From Glaesserella parasuis (GTDB lineage Bacteria > Pseudomonadota > Gammaproteobacteria > Enterobacterales > Pasteurellaceae): a stretch of 64,000 nucleotides of DNA. Positions 42,227 to 51,598 of the stretch are shown in pieces. The position numbers and the translations under genes were made by a program. Every line of letters begins with the position of its first letter. The first letter of the stretch is position 1. Location: positions 124,001 through 188,000 of the forward strand of contig NZ_MUXW01000003.1 in NCBI RefSeq assembly GCF_002015085.1, in the 5' to 3' direction. Under the pieces are notes generated by a model. The model did not search any database. It was not told where the DNA came from and saw only the letters and a list, made by a program, of their open reading frames with translations.

Positions 42227-45200
42227 ATGTTTAGAGTATATTATTCAAACCAAATAACCGAACAGAAAAATCTATTGACGGCGATCTTAGCGAAAGATCC
42301 CAACCCCGATCCATTTAGTCAAGAGATTGTGCTGGTACAAAGTTTAGGTATGGCACAATGGTTGCAAATGCAGATTGCTCAAGAAATCGGGGTGTCTGGT
42401 AATGTGCAATTTCCTTACCCAACCAGTTTTTTATGGCAACAATATCGCGTGCTTTTTCCCGATTTGCCGAAAGAGAATAGCTTTGACCGCCAGTCAATGT
42501 TGTGGCGTTTAATGCGAATTATTCCGCAGTTCCTTGAACAACCTGCCTTTGAAGCACTTGCGTCCTATTTAAACCAAGGCGATCAGCTAAAACAGTATCA
42601 ATTAGCAGAGAAAATCGCCGATCTGTTTGACCAATATTTTGTGTACCGTCCGCAATGGCTGGTGTTATGGGAAAAGGGGCAATCGCAAGCGGTGGTTGAT
42701 GAGATTATGCGAGCGGTTTCTTTTAAGCAAAAAAATGCAAAAGAGATTGCAACGAATGTGGCGTGGCAAAGTATCCTTTGGAATGCGTTGGTTGCCGATA
42801 TAAAACAGGATAGCGATGAAGCGATTTTTAATACTTCACACCGTGCTTATTTGCAACAGCGTTATTTCGATAAACTTGATAATTTAACTGCCACTGAAAA
42901 AGCTCGCTTACCGAAACGGATTTTTGTGTTTGGCATTTCTTCCCTTCCCCATTCTCAGCTCGCCGTATTGAAAAAATTGAGTGAGCATTGCAATGTTCAC
43001 CTCTTTTTCACTAATCCAAGTATGGAATACTGGGCAAATGATCGTGAAGATAAGGTATTAGAAAAATTAGCGTTAAAAGATAATTTATCTGAAGCAGAAT
43101 TAGCAGAGTTATTTGAAAAACAAGGAAACCCATTATTAACAGTTTGGGGAAAACAAGGGAAAGAATTTTTAAATTTATTAATTGAAACAGGTATTCAAGA
43201 TATATCTCTTTATAATCATTTTGAAGATGAAAATCCGACATTATTAACCCAAGTAAAAAAAGCGATTTTATATTCAGAACACCAAACTACATTCTCTTTA
43301 GCTAATGAAGATCGCTCTATTCAGCTTCACGCTTGCCACAGCAAAATGCGTGAAGTAGAAGTATTATATAATCAATTATTATATTTATTTGAAACCTATC
43401 CTGACTTATCCCCGAAAGATATTATTGTGATGTCTGCGGATATTGATAGTTATGCACCTTATATTAATGCGGTATTTTCTCGTTATGAAAAAGAGAGAAG
43501 ATATATTCCCTTTACCTTATCAGATCAAAAAATTAGTTATATTAATCCAATTATTGCTAGCTTTTTACAATTGTTATCGATTAAAGAAAATAAATTCTCA
43601 GCAGAAGAGATATTAGATCTCTTTGATATTTCAGCTATTCGAGAAAAATATCAATTTAATGAGCAGAAAATTAATACATTAAGAGAATGGATTAAATCGG
43701 TTGGCATTAGATCTGGCTTAAAAATAGAGAACCCAGAATGGCAAAATTATAATTCGTGGGAAAATGGGCTAAACCGATTATTGTTAGGCACAAGTTTAAA
43801 AGCGGAAAATAATGGCTGGCAGAACATTTTAGCTTTTGATGAAAGTTATGGATTAATCTCTGAATTAACAGGGAATTTAGCAAAATTTATCGACAATCTC
43901 ACCGCTTGGCACGCCTTTATTTGCCAGCCACAGAGCCTATCTGCTTGGCAAGAACAGCTGTTTACCCTTGTGGCACAGACCTATCAAGAAAACGTTCAAA
44001 GTATTGATGCGATTTTGACGTTACAGCAGGCTATCCGTGATGTGATTGAGCAAATTCAGCAAAGCCATTTTGAAGAAGCGATAGGTATTGATGTGATGCT
44101 TGAGCTATTTACTCAACAGCTGAGCGAACAGCGTAGCCACTTAAATTTCCTTGTGGGTAAGGTGAATTTCTGTACGTTATTACCGATGCGAGCAATTCCT
44201 TTCAAAGTAGTCTGTTTGTTGGGTATGAATGAAGGCGAGTTTCCACGCCAACAGACGATCAACAGTTTTGATTTAATGCAGTACGCCCCACAAAAAGGCG
44301 ACCGCTCAAGACGAGATGATGATCGTTATCTTTTCCTTGAAGCCTTGCTCTCGGCTCAACAAATGCTCTATATCAGTTATATTGGGCAATCGCTCACAAG
44401 TAGTCAAGAAAAATTACCATCGGTGTTGGTGACACAATTATTTGATTATTTGAAAGAAAACCTGCCTAAAGCTGACTATGCTAAATTATTGTCTGTTCAC
44501 CCAATGACCGTATTTAGCCCAAATAATTTCAAAGATGGCAAAGTGGCTTATGATAAAGAGTGGTTGGAAGTTAAAAATAATATCTTGCCACGCAAAGATT
44601 TCTTGCAGAAATTAACTAAAACGCAGGAAGATATAATGCCAGATATTTCACTGACACAGTTTATTTCTTATATTCAAGAACCGATAAAATATTTCTTCCA
44701 ACAACAATTAGGGGTTCGTTTTGAACAGAATGAAGATAAAATTGAAGAAAGTGAAATTTTCCAATTATCTAACCTAGAAAGATATAATTTACTTGATGAT
44801 CTAATTCAAGTCGAAGAACAGGATGTTGAACTCTTTTTTGAGAATGAAAAATTAAAAGGCAATCTACCCGCTCGTTATTTTGCAGATGTTAATAAAACAA
44901 AACTCACTGAAGATATTCAGCTTTTAAGAAATGCATTATCATCTTATTTATCGCAAGAGAAAAATGTTATTGAAATAGATTATTCTATTATTTTTTCAGA
45001 GAGAAAATATCAACTTGTGGGTAATATCCCAAATTGTTTTAATAATGAAGTAGTATTATGGCGAGTAGGAGGGTTGCGAGATAAAGATATTATTCAAGCG
45101 TGGATCTATTATTTATTATTAAAAGCAAATGATCACCCAATTCTTTCACTACGTTTTTATTATCGACAAGGCGAAAAAGCAAATTGTCTAACCTTTAATG

Positions 45201-45484
45201 ACATTTCGCAAACAGAAGCAACGGAGGTATTAAATCTTTATTTACAAGATTATTTATCAAGCCAAACCGAATTAAAATGGGCACTTAGTGATAGTGTTAC
45301 AGAATACTTTAATAACAAGAATAAAGAATTGGATCCATCAAAAATCTTAAAAAAGATTTTTGATATAAATAAAAATCCCTATCTGACTCGTATCACTGAA
45401 CAATCTGAAGCGTTAGATCTAACAACAATCTCTGACAGAATGGAATCATGGTTCAGTTTAATGTATATGAGCATTAAAACTTAA
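42227..45484 (+). CDS. recC: exodeoxyribonuclease V gamma subunit
   Basis: RecC scans for Chi and splits the duplex in the RecBCD repair nuclease. The N-terminus (L-V-Q-S-L-G-M-A-Q-W-L-Q-M-Q-I-A, F-P-Y-P-T-S-F-L-W) and later segments (M-R-A-I-P-F-K-V-V-C-L-L-G-M-N-E-G-E-F-P-R) are typical. 1085 aa, slightly shorter than the E. coli protein. recB and recD are not adjacent. GGGGAG lies before the ATG. Confidence 0.95.
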   Translation: MFRVYYSNQITEQKNLLTAILAKDPNPDPFSQEIVLVQSLGMAQWLQMQIAQEIGVSGNVQFPYPTSFLWQQYRVLFPDLPKENSFDRQSMLWRLMRIIPQFLEQPAFEALASYLNQGDQLKQYQLAEKIADLFDQYFVYRPQWLVLWEKGQSQAVVDEIMRAVSFKQKNAKEIATNVAWQSILWNALVADIKQDSDEAIFNTSHRAYLQQRYFDKLDNLTATEKARLPKRIFVFGISSLPHSQLAVLKKLSEHCNVHLFFTNPSMEYWANDREDKVLEKLALKDNLSEAELAELFEKQGNPLLTVWGKQGKEFLNLLIETGIQDISLYNHFEDENPTLLTQVKKAILYSEHQTTFSLANEDRSIQLHACHSKMREVEVLYNQLLYLFETYPDLSPKDIIVMSADIDSYAPYINAVFSRYEKERRYIPFTLSDQKISYINPIIASFLQLLSIKENKFSAEEILDLFDISAIREKYQFNEQKINTLREWIKSVGIRSGLKIENPEWQNYNSWENGLNRLLLGTSLKAENNGWQNILAFDESYGLISELTGNLAKFIDNLTAWHAFICQPQSLSAWQEQLFTLVAQTYQENVQSIDAILTLQQAIRDVIEQIQQSHFEEAIGIDVMLELFTQQLSEQRSHLNFLVGKVNFCTLLPMRAIPFKVVCLLGMNEGEFPRQQTINSFDLMQYAPQKGDRSRRDDDRYLFLEALLSAQQMLYISYIGQSLTSSQEKLPSVLVTQLFDYLKENLPKADYAKLLSVHPMTVFSPNNFKDGKVAYDKEWLEVKNNILPRKDFLQKLTKTQEDIMPDISLTQFISYIQEPIKYFFQQQLGVRFEQNEDKIEESEIFQLSNLERYNLLDDLIQVEEQDVELFFENEKLKGNLPARYFADVNKTKLTEDIQLLRNALSSYLSQEKNVIEIDYSIIFSERKYQLVGNIPNCFNNEVVLWRVGGLRDKDIIQAWIYYLLLKANDHPILSLRFYYRQGEKANCLTFNDISQTEATEVLNLYLQDYLSSQTELKWALSDSVTEYFNNKNKELDPSKILKKIFDINKNPYLTRITEQSEALDLTTISDRMESWFSLMYMSIKT

Positions 45485-45700
45485 TACAAGGACAGTTTAT
45501 CTAATAATCACTTTATTGGTTGTATTTTTCTTAAACAGTAGCATAAAGCAAGCACTAATATGTCTTCTGTATTTCACTATAGAGATAAATCTGACAAATA
45601 TAATATCTATTTATATTTTTGCCTGTTAGTTTGATAAATAGTATTGATGTTGCTAATACTCTATAATACGTCTATAACTAATTACCCATGAAGGATTTCT

Positions 45701-46662
45701 ATGAATAAATCAAAAAAATTGGTGTGCTATTAGCAAACTTAGGCACTCCTGATGAACCAACTACTCCAGCAGTGAAACGTTACTTAAGACAATTCCTGAG
45801 CGATCCAAGAGTAATTGATTTACCGAAGTGGCGTTGGAAATTTATTTTGAACTGTCTTGTGTTACCTAAAAGAGTACCTAAAGTTGCACAGGCTTATAAA
45901 ACTATCTGGACAGAAGATGGCTCTCCTTTATTATCTATATCTCGTCAGCAGCAAGCCGCTATTCAGACTTATTTTTGCTCACAGAATAACAATATTGTCA
46001 TTGAACTTGGAATGAGTTACGGTAATCCTAGTATCCAGAGTGCTGTTGATAGCCTTATAGCACAGGATGTAGAAAAAATTATTATACTTCCACTCTACCC
46101 TCAATATAGCTCAACAACAGCCTCAGTGCTGGATGCTTTTGCACAAGCATTATATAAACACAAGAAAGTTTTGCCTTTTGAATTTATTCACAATTACCAT
46201 AATCACCCTTTGTATATTAAAGCATTAGCAAATACTGTGACGCTTACAGAGAATGAGCTATTACTTTTTTCTTTCCACGGTATACCTGCTCGTTATGAAG
46301 CAGAAGGTGACTTTTATTCAGAACAATGCCGAGAAACTGCCCGTTTAGTAGCCAAGGAGCTCAATTTGACAGAAAATCAATGGCTTTTATCTTTCCAATC
46401 TCGTTTTGGTAGTGAAGAGTGGCTTCAACCTTATACCGATGAACTTTTATCGAATCTTCCTACTAAAAATATAAAAAACATAGCGGTTATTTGTCCTGGT
46501 TTTGCCGCAGATTGCCTTGAAACAATTGAAGAAATTGCTGAAGAAAATCAGGAAAATTTTAAAAATGCAGGAGGAAATAACTACAGATATATTTCAGCAT
46601 TGAATGCAAATAGCGATCATATTAGCTTTTTAGTTAAGTTGATTGAGTCAAAGCTAGACTGA
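45701..46662 (+). pseudogene. hemH: ferrochelatase, out of frame at a poly-A run near the start
   Basis: HemH inserts iron into protoporphyrin IX. The well-placed ATG at 45701 (AAGGA five bases before) reads M-N-K-S-K-K-L-V-C-Y and stops. After the run of seven A (45712-45718) the right frame is one base off: with eight A it would read M-N-K-S-K-K-I-G-V-L-L-A-N-L-G-T-P-D-E-P, the family N-terminus. The rest is intact to 46662, including the catalytic region F-S-F-H-G-I-P-A-R-Y and C-P-G-F-A-A-D-C-L-E-T-I-E-E. A GTG at 45724 is in frame but lacks a ribosome site and would trim the N-terminus. The cause may be phase variation, polymerase slippage that rescues expression, decay or a sequencing error. 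Confidence 0.8.
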
Positions 46663-46719
46663 GAATATATCTGTTAATTTGTTTGATAGATGGTGAAGTA
46701 TCCCCCTAACTACAATCTG

Positions 46720-46761
46720 TGTCTGTATCTGAAGTGACAACTATAAGATACAGACATTTTT
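46720..46761 (+). terminator. terminator after hemH
   Basis: TGTCTGTATCT (46720-46730) and AGATACAGACA (46746-46756) form a perfect 11-bp stem followed by five T. Confidence 0.75.
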
Positions 46762-46853
46762 ATATCACCATAGTCAAATTAGATAATTATTTTTTATAAT
46801 AAAAAAAATAAGCTCATAAAATCAGCAAATAACCCTCTTACCCAACTCAAAAA

Positions 46854-46869
46854 TGAGAAGTAGATCACA
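46854..46869 (+). promoter_or_regulatory. likely CRP site upstream of the mannose PTS operon
   Basis: TGAGA-AGTAGA-TCACA, in the wider context AAATGAGAAGTAGATCACAT, matches the CRP consensus TGTGA-N6-TCACA with one mismatch in the left half and a perfect right half. It lies 118 bases before manX in the 324-base gap after hemH. Catabolite control is expected for this operon. Confidence 0.65.
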
Positions 46870-46986
46870 TTTTTACATAAATCAGATTGCTGAAAAATCG
46901 GCATCCTTTAAAATTCCACTCCGAAATTTACTCTATTGAGAATAAGTTTTAATAATCCGAATAAATCCTCACATAAGGAGCAACCA

Positions 46987-47967
46987 ATGAGTATTGCTAT
47001 TATCATAGCAACCCACGGTGTCGCCGCAGAACAACTTCTCAAAACCACAGAGATGTTAATCGGGGAACAAAGTGATGTAACCACTATCGACTTTGTACCT
47101 GGCGAAAATGCCGAAACTATTATGGGTAAATATCAAGAGAAATTAGCGAATGAGCTCGCTCACTGCGATCAGGTGCTATTCCTTGTTGATACTTGGGGCG
47201 GTAGTCCGTTTAATGCGGCAAACCGTGTGTCTGAAGGCAAAGATAATATGGACATTGTCACAGGTGTAAATGTGCCGATGCTCGTTGAAACTTTTATGGC
47301 ACGTGATGATGGTCCGTCTTTAGCTGAGCTAGTAGAAGTCGCTCTTGAAACAGGACGTTTAGGCGTGCGTGCATTACGCTATCAGGAGAAAGAAGAAGCA
47401 CCTGCGGAACAACCTGCTCCTGCTGCTCAAGCTCCGGTACAACCACAAGTAGCTCAAGTCAATCAAGAAGGGAATTTAGTGATTGGTCTGGCGCGTATTG
47501 ACGACCGTTTAATTCACGGTCAAGTGGCGACTCGCTGGACGAAAGAGAGCCGTGTTAGCCGTATTGTGGTAGTGAACGATGATGTGGCAAAAGATAGTGT
47601 GCGTTCGACTATGCTGAAAAGTGTAGCACCACCGGGAGTAACGGCTCACGTTGTGCCTGTAGATAAAATGATCCGCGTTTATAACAACCCTGAATATGCG
47701 AACGAACGTATGATGTTACTTTTCACTAATCCGACAGACGTGGTTCGTTTAATGGAAGCAGGCGTTGAGTTCAAATCGATCAATATCGGCGGTATGGCAT
47801 ATAAAGACGGTAAGAAAATGATTACCAGTGCCGTTGCTGTTGATGATAAAGATATCGAAGCATTTAAAGCATTAGATGCGAAGGGTATTGAGCTTGATGT
47901 GCGTAAAGTATCGAATGATAGCCGTCAATATATGATGGATTTACTCAAGAAAAATAACTTAATCTAA
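46987..47967 (+). CDS. manX: mannose-family PTS EIIAB component
   Basis: A fused EIIA-EIIB of the mannose PTS. The IIA domain (residues 1-130) carries the phosphorylated His in A-T-H-G-V-A near residue 10. An Ala/Pro/Gln linker (about 138-160) joins the IIB domain, whose active His is in D-D-R-L-I-H-G-Q-V. The ATG at 46987 follows AAGGAG and gives 326 aa; the longer upstream frame from 46936 lacks support. First gene of manXYZ. Confidence 0.94.
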   Translation: MSIAIIIATHGVAAEQLLKTTEMLIGEQSDVTTIDFVPGENAETIMGKYQEKLANELAHCDQVLFLVDTWGGSPFNAANRVSEGKDNMDIVTGVNVPMLVETFMARDDGPSLAELVEVALETGRLGVRALRYQEKEEAPAEQPAPAAQAPVQPQVAQVNQEGNLVIGLARIDDRLIHGQVATRWTKESRVSRIVVVNDDVAKDSVRSTMLKSVAPPGVTAHVVPVDKMIRVYNNPEYANERMMLLFTNPTDVVRLMEAGVEFKSINIGGMAYKDGKKMITSAVAVDDKDIEAFKALDAKGIELDVRKVSNDSRQYMMDLLKKNNLI

Positions 47968-47977
47968 GGAAATTATT

Positions 47978-48778
47978 ATGGAAATTTCTACATTACAAAT
48001 AATCTTAGTATTCCTTGTTGCCTGTATTTCAGGTATGGGATCAATCCTTGATGAGTGGCAAACTCACCGTCCGTTAATCGCTTGTACCTTAATCGGTATC
48101 GTATTAGGCGATATGAAAACGGGGATCATTGTTGGTGGTTCATTAGAATTATTAGCGTTAGGTTGGATGAACATTGGTGCAGCATTAGCACCAGATGCAG
48201 CATTGGCGTCAGTGGTTTCAACCATCTTGGTTATCGTAGGCGGACAAGATATTCCGACAGCGATTGCACTCGCTATTCCTCTTGCAGCGGCAGGTCAAGT
48301 TTTAACTTATGTTGTACGTGCGATTACAGTTGGTTTCCAACACGCAGCGGATAAAGCCGTTGAAACTGGCGACTTAAATAAACTGGATTGGATCCACCGT
48401 TCAGCGTTATTACTTCAAGCAATGCGTATTGCAATCCCAGCGTTAATCGTTGCGATGACAGCAGGTACGGATAGTGTTCAATCTATGTTAGCAGCCATTC
48501 CACCAGTTGTAACAACAGGTCTTAAGATTGCCGGTGGCTTTATTGCGGTTGTAGGTTATGCGATGGTGATCAATATGATGCGTGCAGGTCACTTAATGCC
48601 ATTCTTCTATGCGGGTTTCGTAATTGCAGCATTTACTGATTTCAACCTTGTTGCATTAGGGGTTTTAGGTACTATCACAGCGATTATTTATATCCAACTT
48701 CACCCGAAATACAACCAAAGTAAACAAGTGGTGCAAGTGCAAGCAACAAACAACGACCTTGACAACAGATTAGACTAA
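47978..48778 (+). CDS. manY: mannose-family PTS EIIC component
   Basis: A 266-residue membrane subunit of the mannose/glucose/hexosamine PTS permease. The family motifs G-G-S-L-E-L-L-A-L-G-W near residue 53 and L-A-I-P-L-A-A-A-G-Q are visible. With ManZ it forms the sugar channel. Located 10 bases after manX with an AAGGA site. Confidence 0.95.
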   Translation: MEISTLQIILVFLVACISGMGSILDEWQTHRPLIACTLIGIVLGDMKTGIIVGGSLELLALGWMNIGAALAPDAALASVVSTILVIVGGQDIPTAIALAIPLAAAGQVLTYVVRAITVGFQHAADKAVETGDLNKLDWIHRSALLLQAMRIAIPALIVAMTAGTDSVQSMLAAIPPVVTTGLKIAGGFIAVVGYAMVINMMRAGHLMPFFYAGFVIAAFTDFNLVALGVLGTITAIIYIQLHPKYNQSKQVVQVQATNNDLDNRLD

Positions 48779-48790
48779 GGAAGTAAGACT

Positions 48791-49627
48791 ATGACAACTG
48801 AAATCAAAAAAGTAACACAGAGCGATTTAAATGCGGTGGTACGCCGTTCTAATCTCTTCCAAGGTTCTTGGAGCTTCGAGCGTATGCAAGCGTTAGGTTT
48901 TGCCTACTCAATGGTGCCGGTCATCAAACGTTTATATCCCGATCCAAACTCACAAGAGCGGAAAGATGCGATCAAACGTCACCTTGAGTTCTTCAATACT
49001 CAACCATTCGTAGCGGCTCCTGTATTAGGGGTAACTATCGCAATGGAAGAAGAACGCGCGAATGGTAAACCTATTGATGATGCGGCAATCAACGGGATCA
49101 AAGTTGGTTTGATGGGGCCTCTTGCCGGTGTGGGCGACCCGATTTATTGGGGAACAGCACGTCCAGTATTCGCAGCATTAGGTGCAGGCGTTGCCTTAAC
49201 AGGTAGCTTATTAGGTCCACTACTTTTCTTCGTCTTATTTAACCTTGTGCGTTTAGCAACCCGTTACTACGGCGTCGTTTACGGCTATAAAAAAGGCTTA
49301 AATGTGGTTCAAGATATGAGTGGCGGTTTATTGCAAAAATTAACCGAAGGAGCGTCAATTCTTGGCTTGTTTATTATGGGGGCGTTGGTTCAAAAATGGA
49401 CAAGCATTAATGTACCGCTTGTGGTTTCTACCATTCAAAAACAAGACGGCACAACGGAAATTACCACCGTTCAATCTATCTTAGATAGCTTAATGCCAGG
49501 TTTATTGCCGTTACTCTTAACCTTTGCATGTATGTGGTTATTACGTAACCGTGTGAATGCACTTTGGATTATCATCGGCTTCTTCGTTATCGGTATTTTC
49601 GGTGCGTGGACAGGTATTCTTGCATAA
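48791..49627 (+). CDS. manZ: mannose-family PTS EIID component
   Basis: A 278-residue EIID subunit. The family segments are clear: L-F-Q-G-S-W-S-F-E-R-M-Q, F-F-N-T-Q-P-F-V-A-A-P-V-L-G and M-G-P-L-A-G-V-G-D-P-I-Y-W-G-T. Full length. Carries an uptake signal (49414-49422) and is followed by an uptake-signal terminator. Confidence 0.95.
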   Translation: MTTEIKKVTQSDLNAVVRRSNLFQGSWSFERMQALGFAYSMVPVIKRLYPDPNSQERKDAIKRHLEFFNTQPFVAAPVLGVTIAMEEERANGKPIDDAAINGIKVGLMGPLAGVGDPIYWGTARPVFAALGAGVALTGSLLGPLLFFVLFNLVRLATRYYGVVYGYKKGLNVVQDMSGGLLQKLTEGASILGLFIMGALVQKWTSINVPLVVSTIQKQDGTTEITTVQSILDSLMPGLLPLLLTFACMWLLRNRVNALWIIIGFFVIGIFGAWTGILA

Positions 49628-49650
49628 TTTGCAAAAAATCCGATAAATTA

Positions 49651-49686
49651 GACCGCTTGTGCTAGAATACAAGCGGTCTTTTTTTT
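49651..49686 (+). terminator. terminator made of two inverted uptake signals after manZ
   Basis: AGACCGCTTGT (49650-49660) and ACAAGCGGTCT (49669-49679) are exact complements, each with a full Apl-type uptake 9-mer, and a run of eight T follows. A textbook uptake-signal terminator. Confidence 0.9.
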
Positions 49687-49701
49687 AAGAACATTCTACA
49701 A

Positions 49702-50160
49702 ATGACAAATATACTTCTGATTTTAGCTATTGGTTTGAGCTTGCTCTATATTCTCTATGATCAGCTCATTATGGACAGACGAAAAGGCGAAACTCGATTA
49801 AGCGTACCGTTAGTTCGACAAGCAAGTTTAGACACAGGAATTTTAATTGCCCTAATTGTGTTAATTATCGTGCAGGGAGTGCAAACAGGTATTGAACCTC
49901 TCACTGTATTCTTATTATGCGGTTGTATTGTCTTAGCAGTCTATTCGGCGTTCATTCGTTACCCTCGTTTACTATTAAAAGAACAAGGCTTTTTCTTTGG
50001 CAATTTCTATTTTTTATATAGCCATATTGCACAAATTAATTTGGCAGATCAGAATATTTTAGTCATTGATCTAAAAAATAATAGGCGATTGTTTATTCGG
50101 ATTAAACAAAAAGAAGATATTGAACGAGTTGTCAATTTCTTTGGAGGATACAAAAAATGA
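49702..50160 (+). CDS. manO: DUF986 (YobD/ManO) family membrane protein
   Basis: A 152-residue protein with about three predicted helices and a basic cytoplasmic tail, of the DUF986/YobD family that is linked to mannose PTS genes in enterobacteria. Its role is not established; location suggests a link to mannose PTS function. It sits after the manXYZ terminator, and its stop overlaps the manA start (ATGA). Confidence 0.8.
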   Translation: MTNILLILAIGLSLLYILYDQLIMDRRKGETRLSVPLVRQASLDTGILIALIVLIIVQGVQTGIEPLTVFLLCGCIVLAVYSAFIRYPRLLLKEQGFFFGNFYFLYSHIAQINLADQNILVIDLKNNRRLFIRIKQKEDIERVVNFFGGYKK

Positions 50161-51368
50161 TTTTCAAATTAGTGGGTAAACATCAACATTATGATTGGGG
50201 TGGAGATATTTTCATACCCAACTGGTTAAAACTTGACACTCACGAAGAGAAACCCTATGCAGAATATTGGCTTGGAGCACACCGTTCTGCTCCTTCAATG
50301 ATTGAATTTGAAGGAGCATGGTTGCCTTTAGATCGCGTTTTAGATAAGGCGCCTCAAATACTAGGAGAAAAATCGCGTGAACAATTTGGAGATGAATTAC
50401 CTTTCTTACTGAAAATTTTGGATGTGAAGTTACCGCTTTCGATTCAACTTCACCCAACTAAAAAAGAGGCAGAACACGGTTTTGAACGTGAAAATTATGA
50501 AGGTATTCCACTAAATGCCTCAAACCGTACCTATAAAGATCGTAATCATAAACCAGAAATGATGATTGCATTATCAGACTTTTGGCTATTACACGGGTTC
50601 AAATCTGAAGATGCGATTAAAGAAAGCCTAATGAAGCATCAATCTTTACAAGGTCTGGCGAAAGCGATTGAAAAACAAAGTTTACCAACGGTTTATGCCT
50701 CCATTATGCAAGCAGAACAAACTCAGCTTGCAGAATGGTTATTGCCCATCATTGAAAATAAACAAGAGGATTATCAACAAGATAGACTTAAACTAGACGA
50801 TCCTGACTATTGGGTACTATATACTATTGATGCGATGAAAATAAGTCTGGATAAACTAGATGCAGGGCTTCTCTGTTTCTATCTATTTAATATTGTAAAT
50901 CTCAAAAAGGGAGAGGGAATTTATCAAGGCGCAGGCTTACCTCACGCCTATTTGCGAGGACAAAATATTGAACTAATGGCAGCCTCAGACAATGTCATTA
51001 GGGGAGGGCTAACCCCTAAATATGTAGATATCCCAGCACTTCTACATACGATTGATTATCGAGCAATTACACCTAAGATTATTCCTCAATATGAGGAAAA
51101 TAATAGTGAAGAGTTACTGCACTTATATCCAACACCAGAAGCAGAGGACTTTGCCTTACAGCGACTCAGCTTTAAACCATTTGATGAAGAACAATTTACT
51201 GCAACAAGTGCAAGTATTTTATTAGTAATGTCTGGAAGTTTGTATGTCGATTTAGGATATGACTCGATTTATTTACAACAAGGCGAAGCAATTTTTATCA
51301 GCGCTAATAGCCAAGTAGATTTTATTGGTGAAATGGATGGCTATGCCGTGATTGCAACACTGCCGTAA
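50157..51368 (+). CDS. manA: mannose-6-phosphate isomerase
   Basis: A type I phosphomannose isomerase that turns mannose 6-phosphate from the PTS into fructose 6-phosphate. Zinc-site and family segments are seen: P-F-L-L-K-I-L-D-V-K-L-P-L-S-I-Q-L-H-P, H-K-P-E-M-M-I-A-L, and G-A-G-L-P-H-A-Y-L-R-G-Q-N-I-E-L-M-A-A-S-D-N. 403 aa. Completes the mannose uptake and use module. Confidence 0.94.
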   Translation: MIFKLVGKHQHYDWGGDIFIPNWLKLDTHEEKPYAEYWLGAHRSAPSMIEFEGAWLPLDRVLDKAPQILGEKSREQFGDELPFLLKILDVKLPLSIQLHPTKKEAEHGFERENYEGIPLNASNRTYKDRNHKPEMMIALSDFWLLHGFKSEDAIKESLMKHQSLQGLAKAIEKQSLPTVYASIMQAEQTQLAEWLLPIIENKQEDYQQDRLKLDDPDYWVLYTIDAMKISLDKLDAGLLCFYLFNIVNLKKGEGIYQGAGLPHAYLRGQNIELMAASDNVIRGGLTPKYVDIPALLHTIDYRAITPKIIPQYEENNSEELLHLYPTPEAEDFALQRLSFKPFDEEQFTATSASILLVMSGSLYVDLGYDSIYLQQGEAIFISANSQVDFIGEMDGYAVIATLP

Positions 51369-51473
51369 TTGTGTTCATTTTTTCTACTCCCTATCCTATG
51401 TTCTATCTTTTGCCCGATTTATTCTTCTTTTCTTAAAATCGGGCAGTCAAAAAACGAAAACCTTTGCTTTTTT

Positions 51474-51489
51474 TGTGAGCTGAATCACA
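51474..51489 (+). promoter_or_regulatory. perfect CRP site before the sugar ABC transporter operon
   Basis: TGTGA-GCTGAA-TCACA fits the CRP consensus exactly in both half-sites and is flanked by T-runs and A-runs. It lies 110 bases before the ATPase start codon. Confidence 0.8.
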
Positions 51490-51598
51490 AAAACTAAATT
51501 ACTTCGTAAAATTTCTTTTTATTCGGTCAATTTTGTTTGAATATATGATTGTTTTCTCAATAGAGATAGCCGATAAAACAATCACGATGGAGGCAGAG

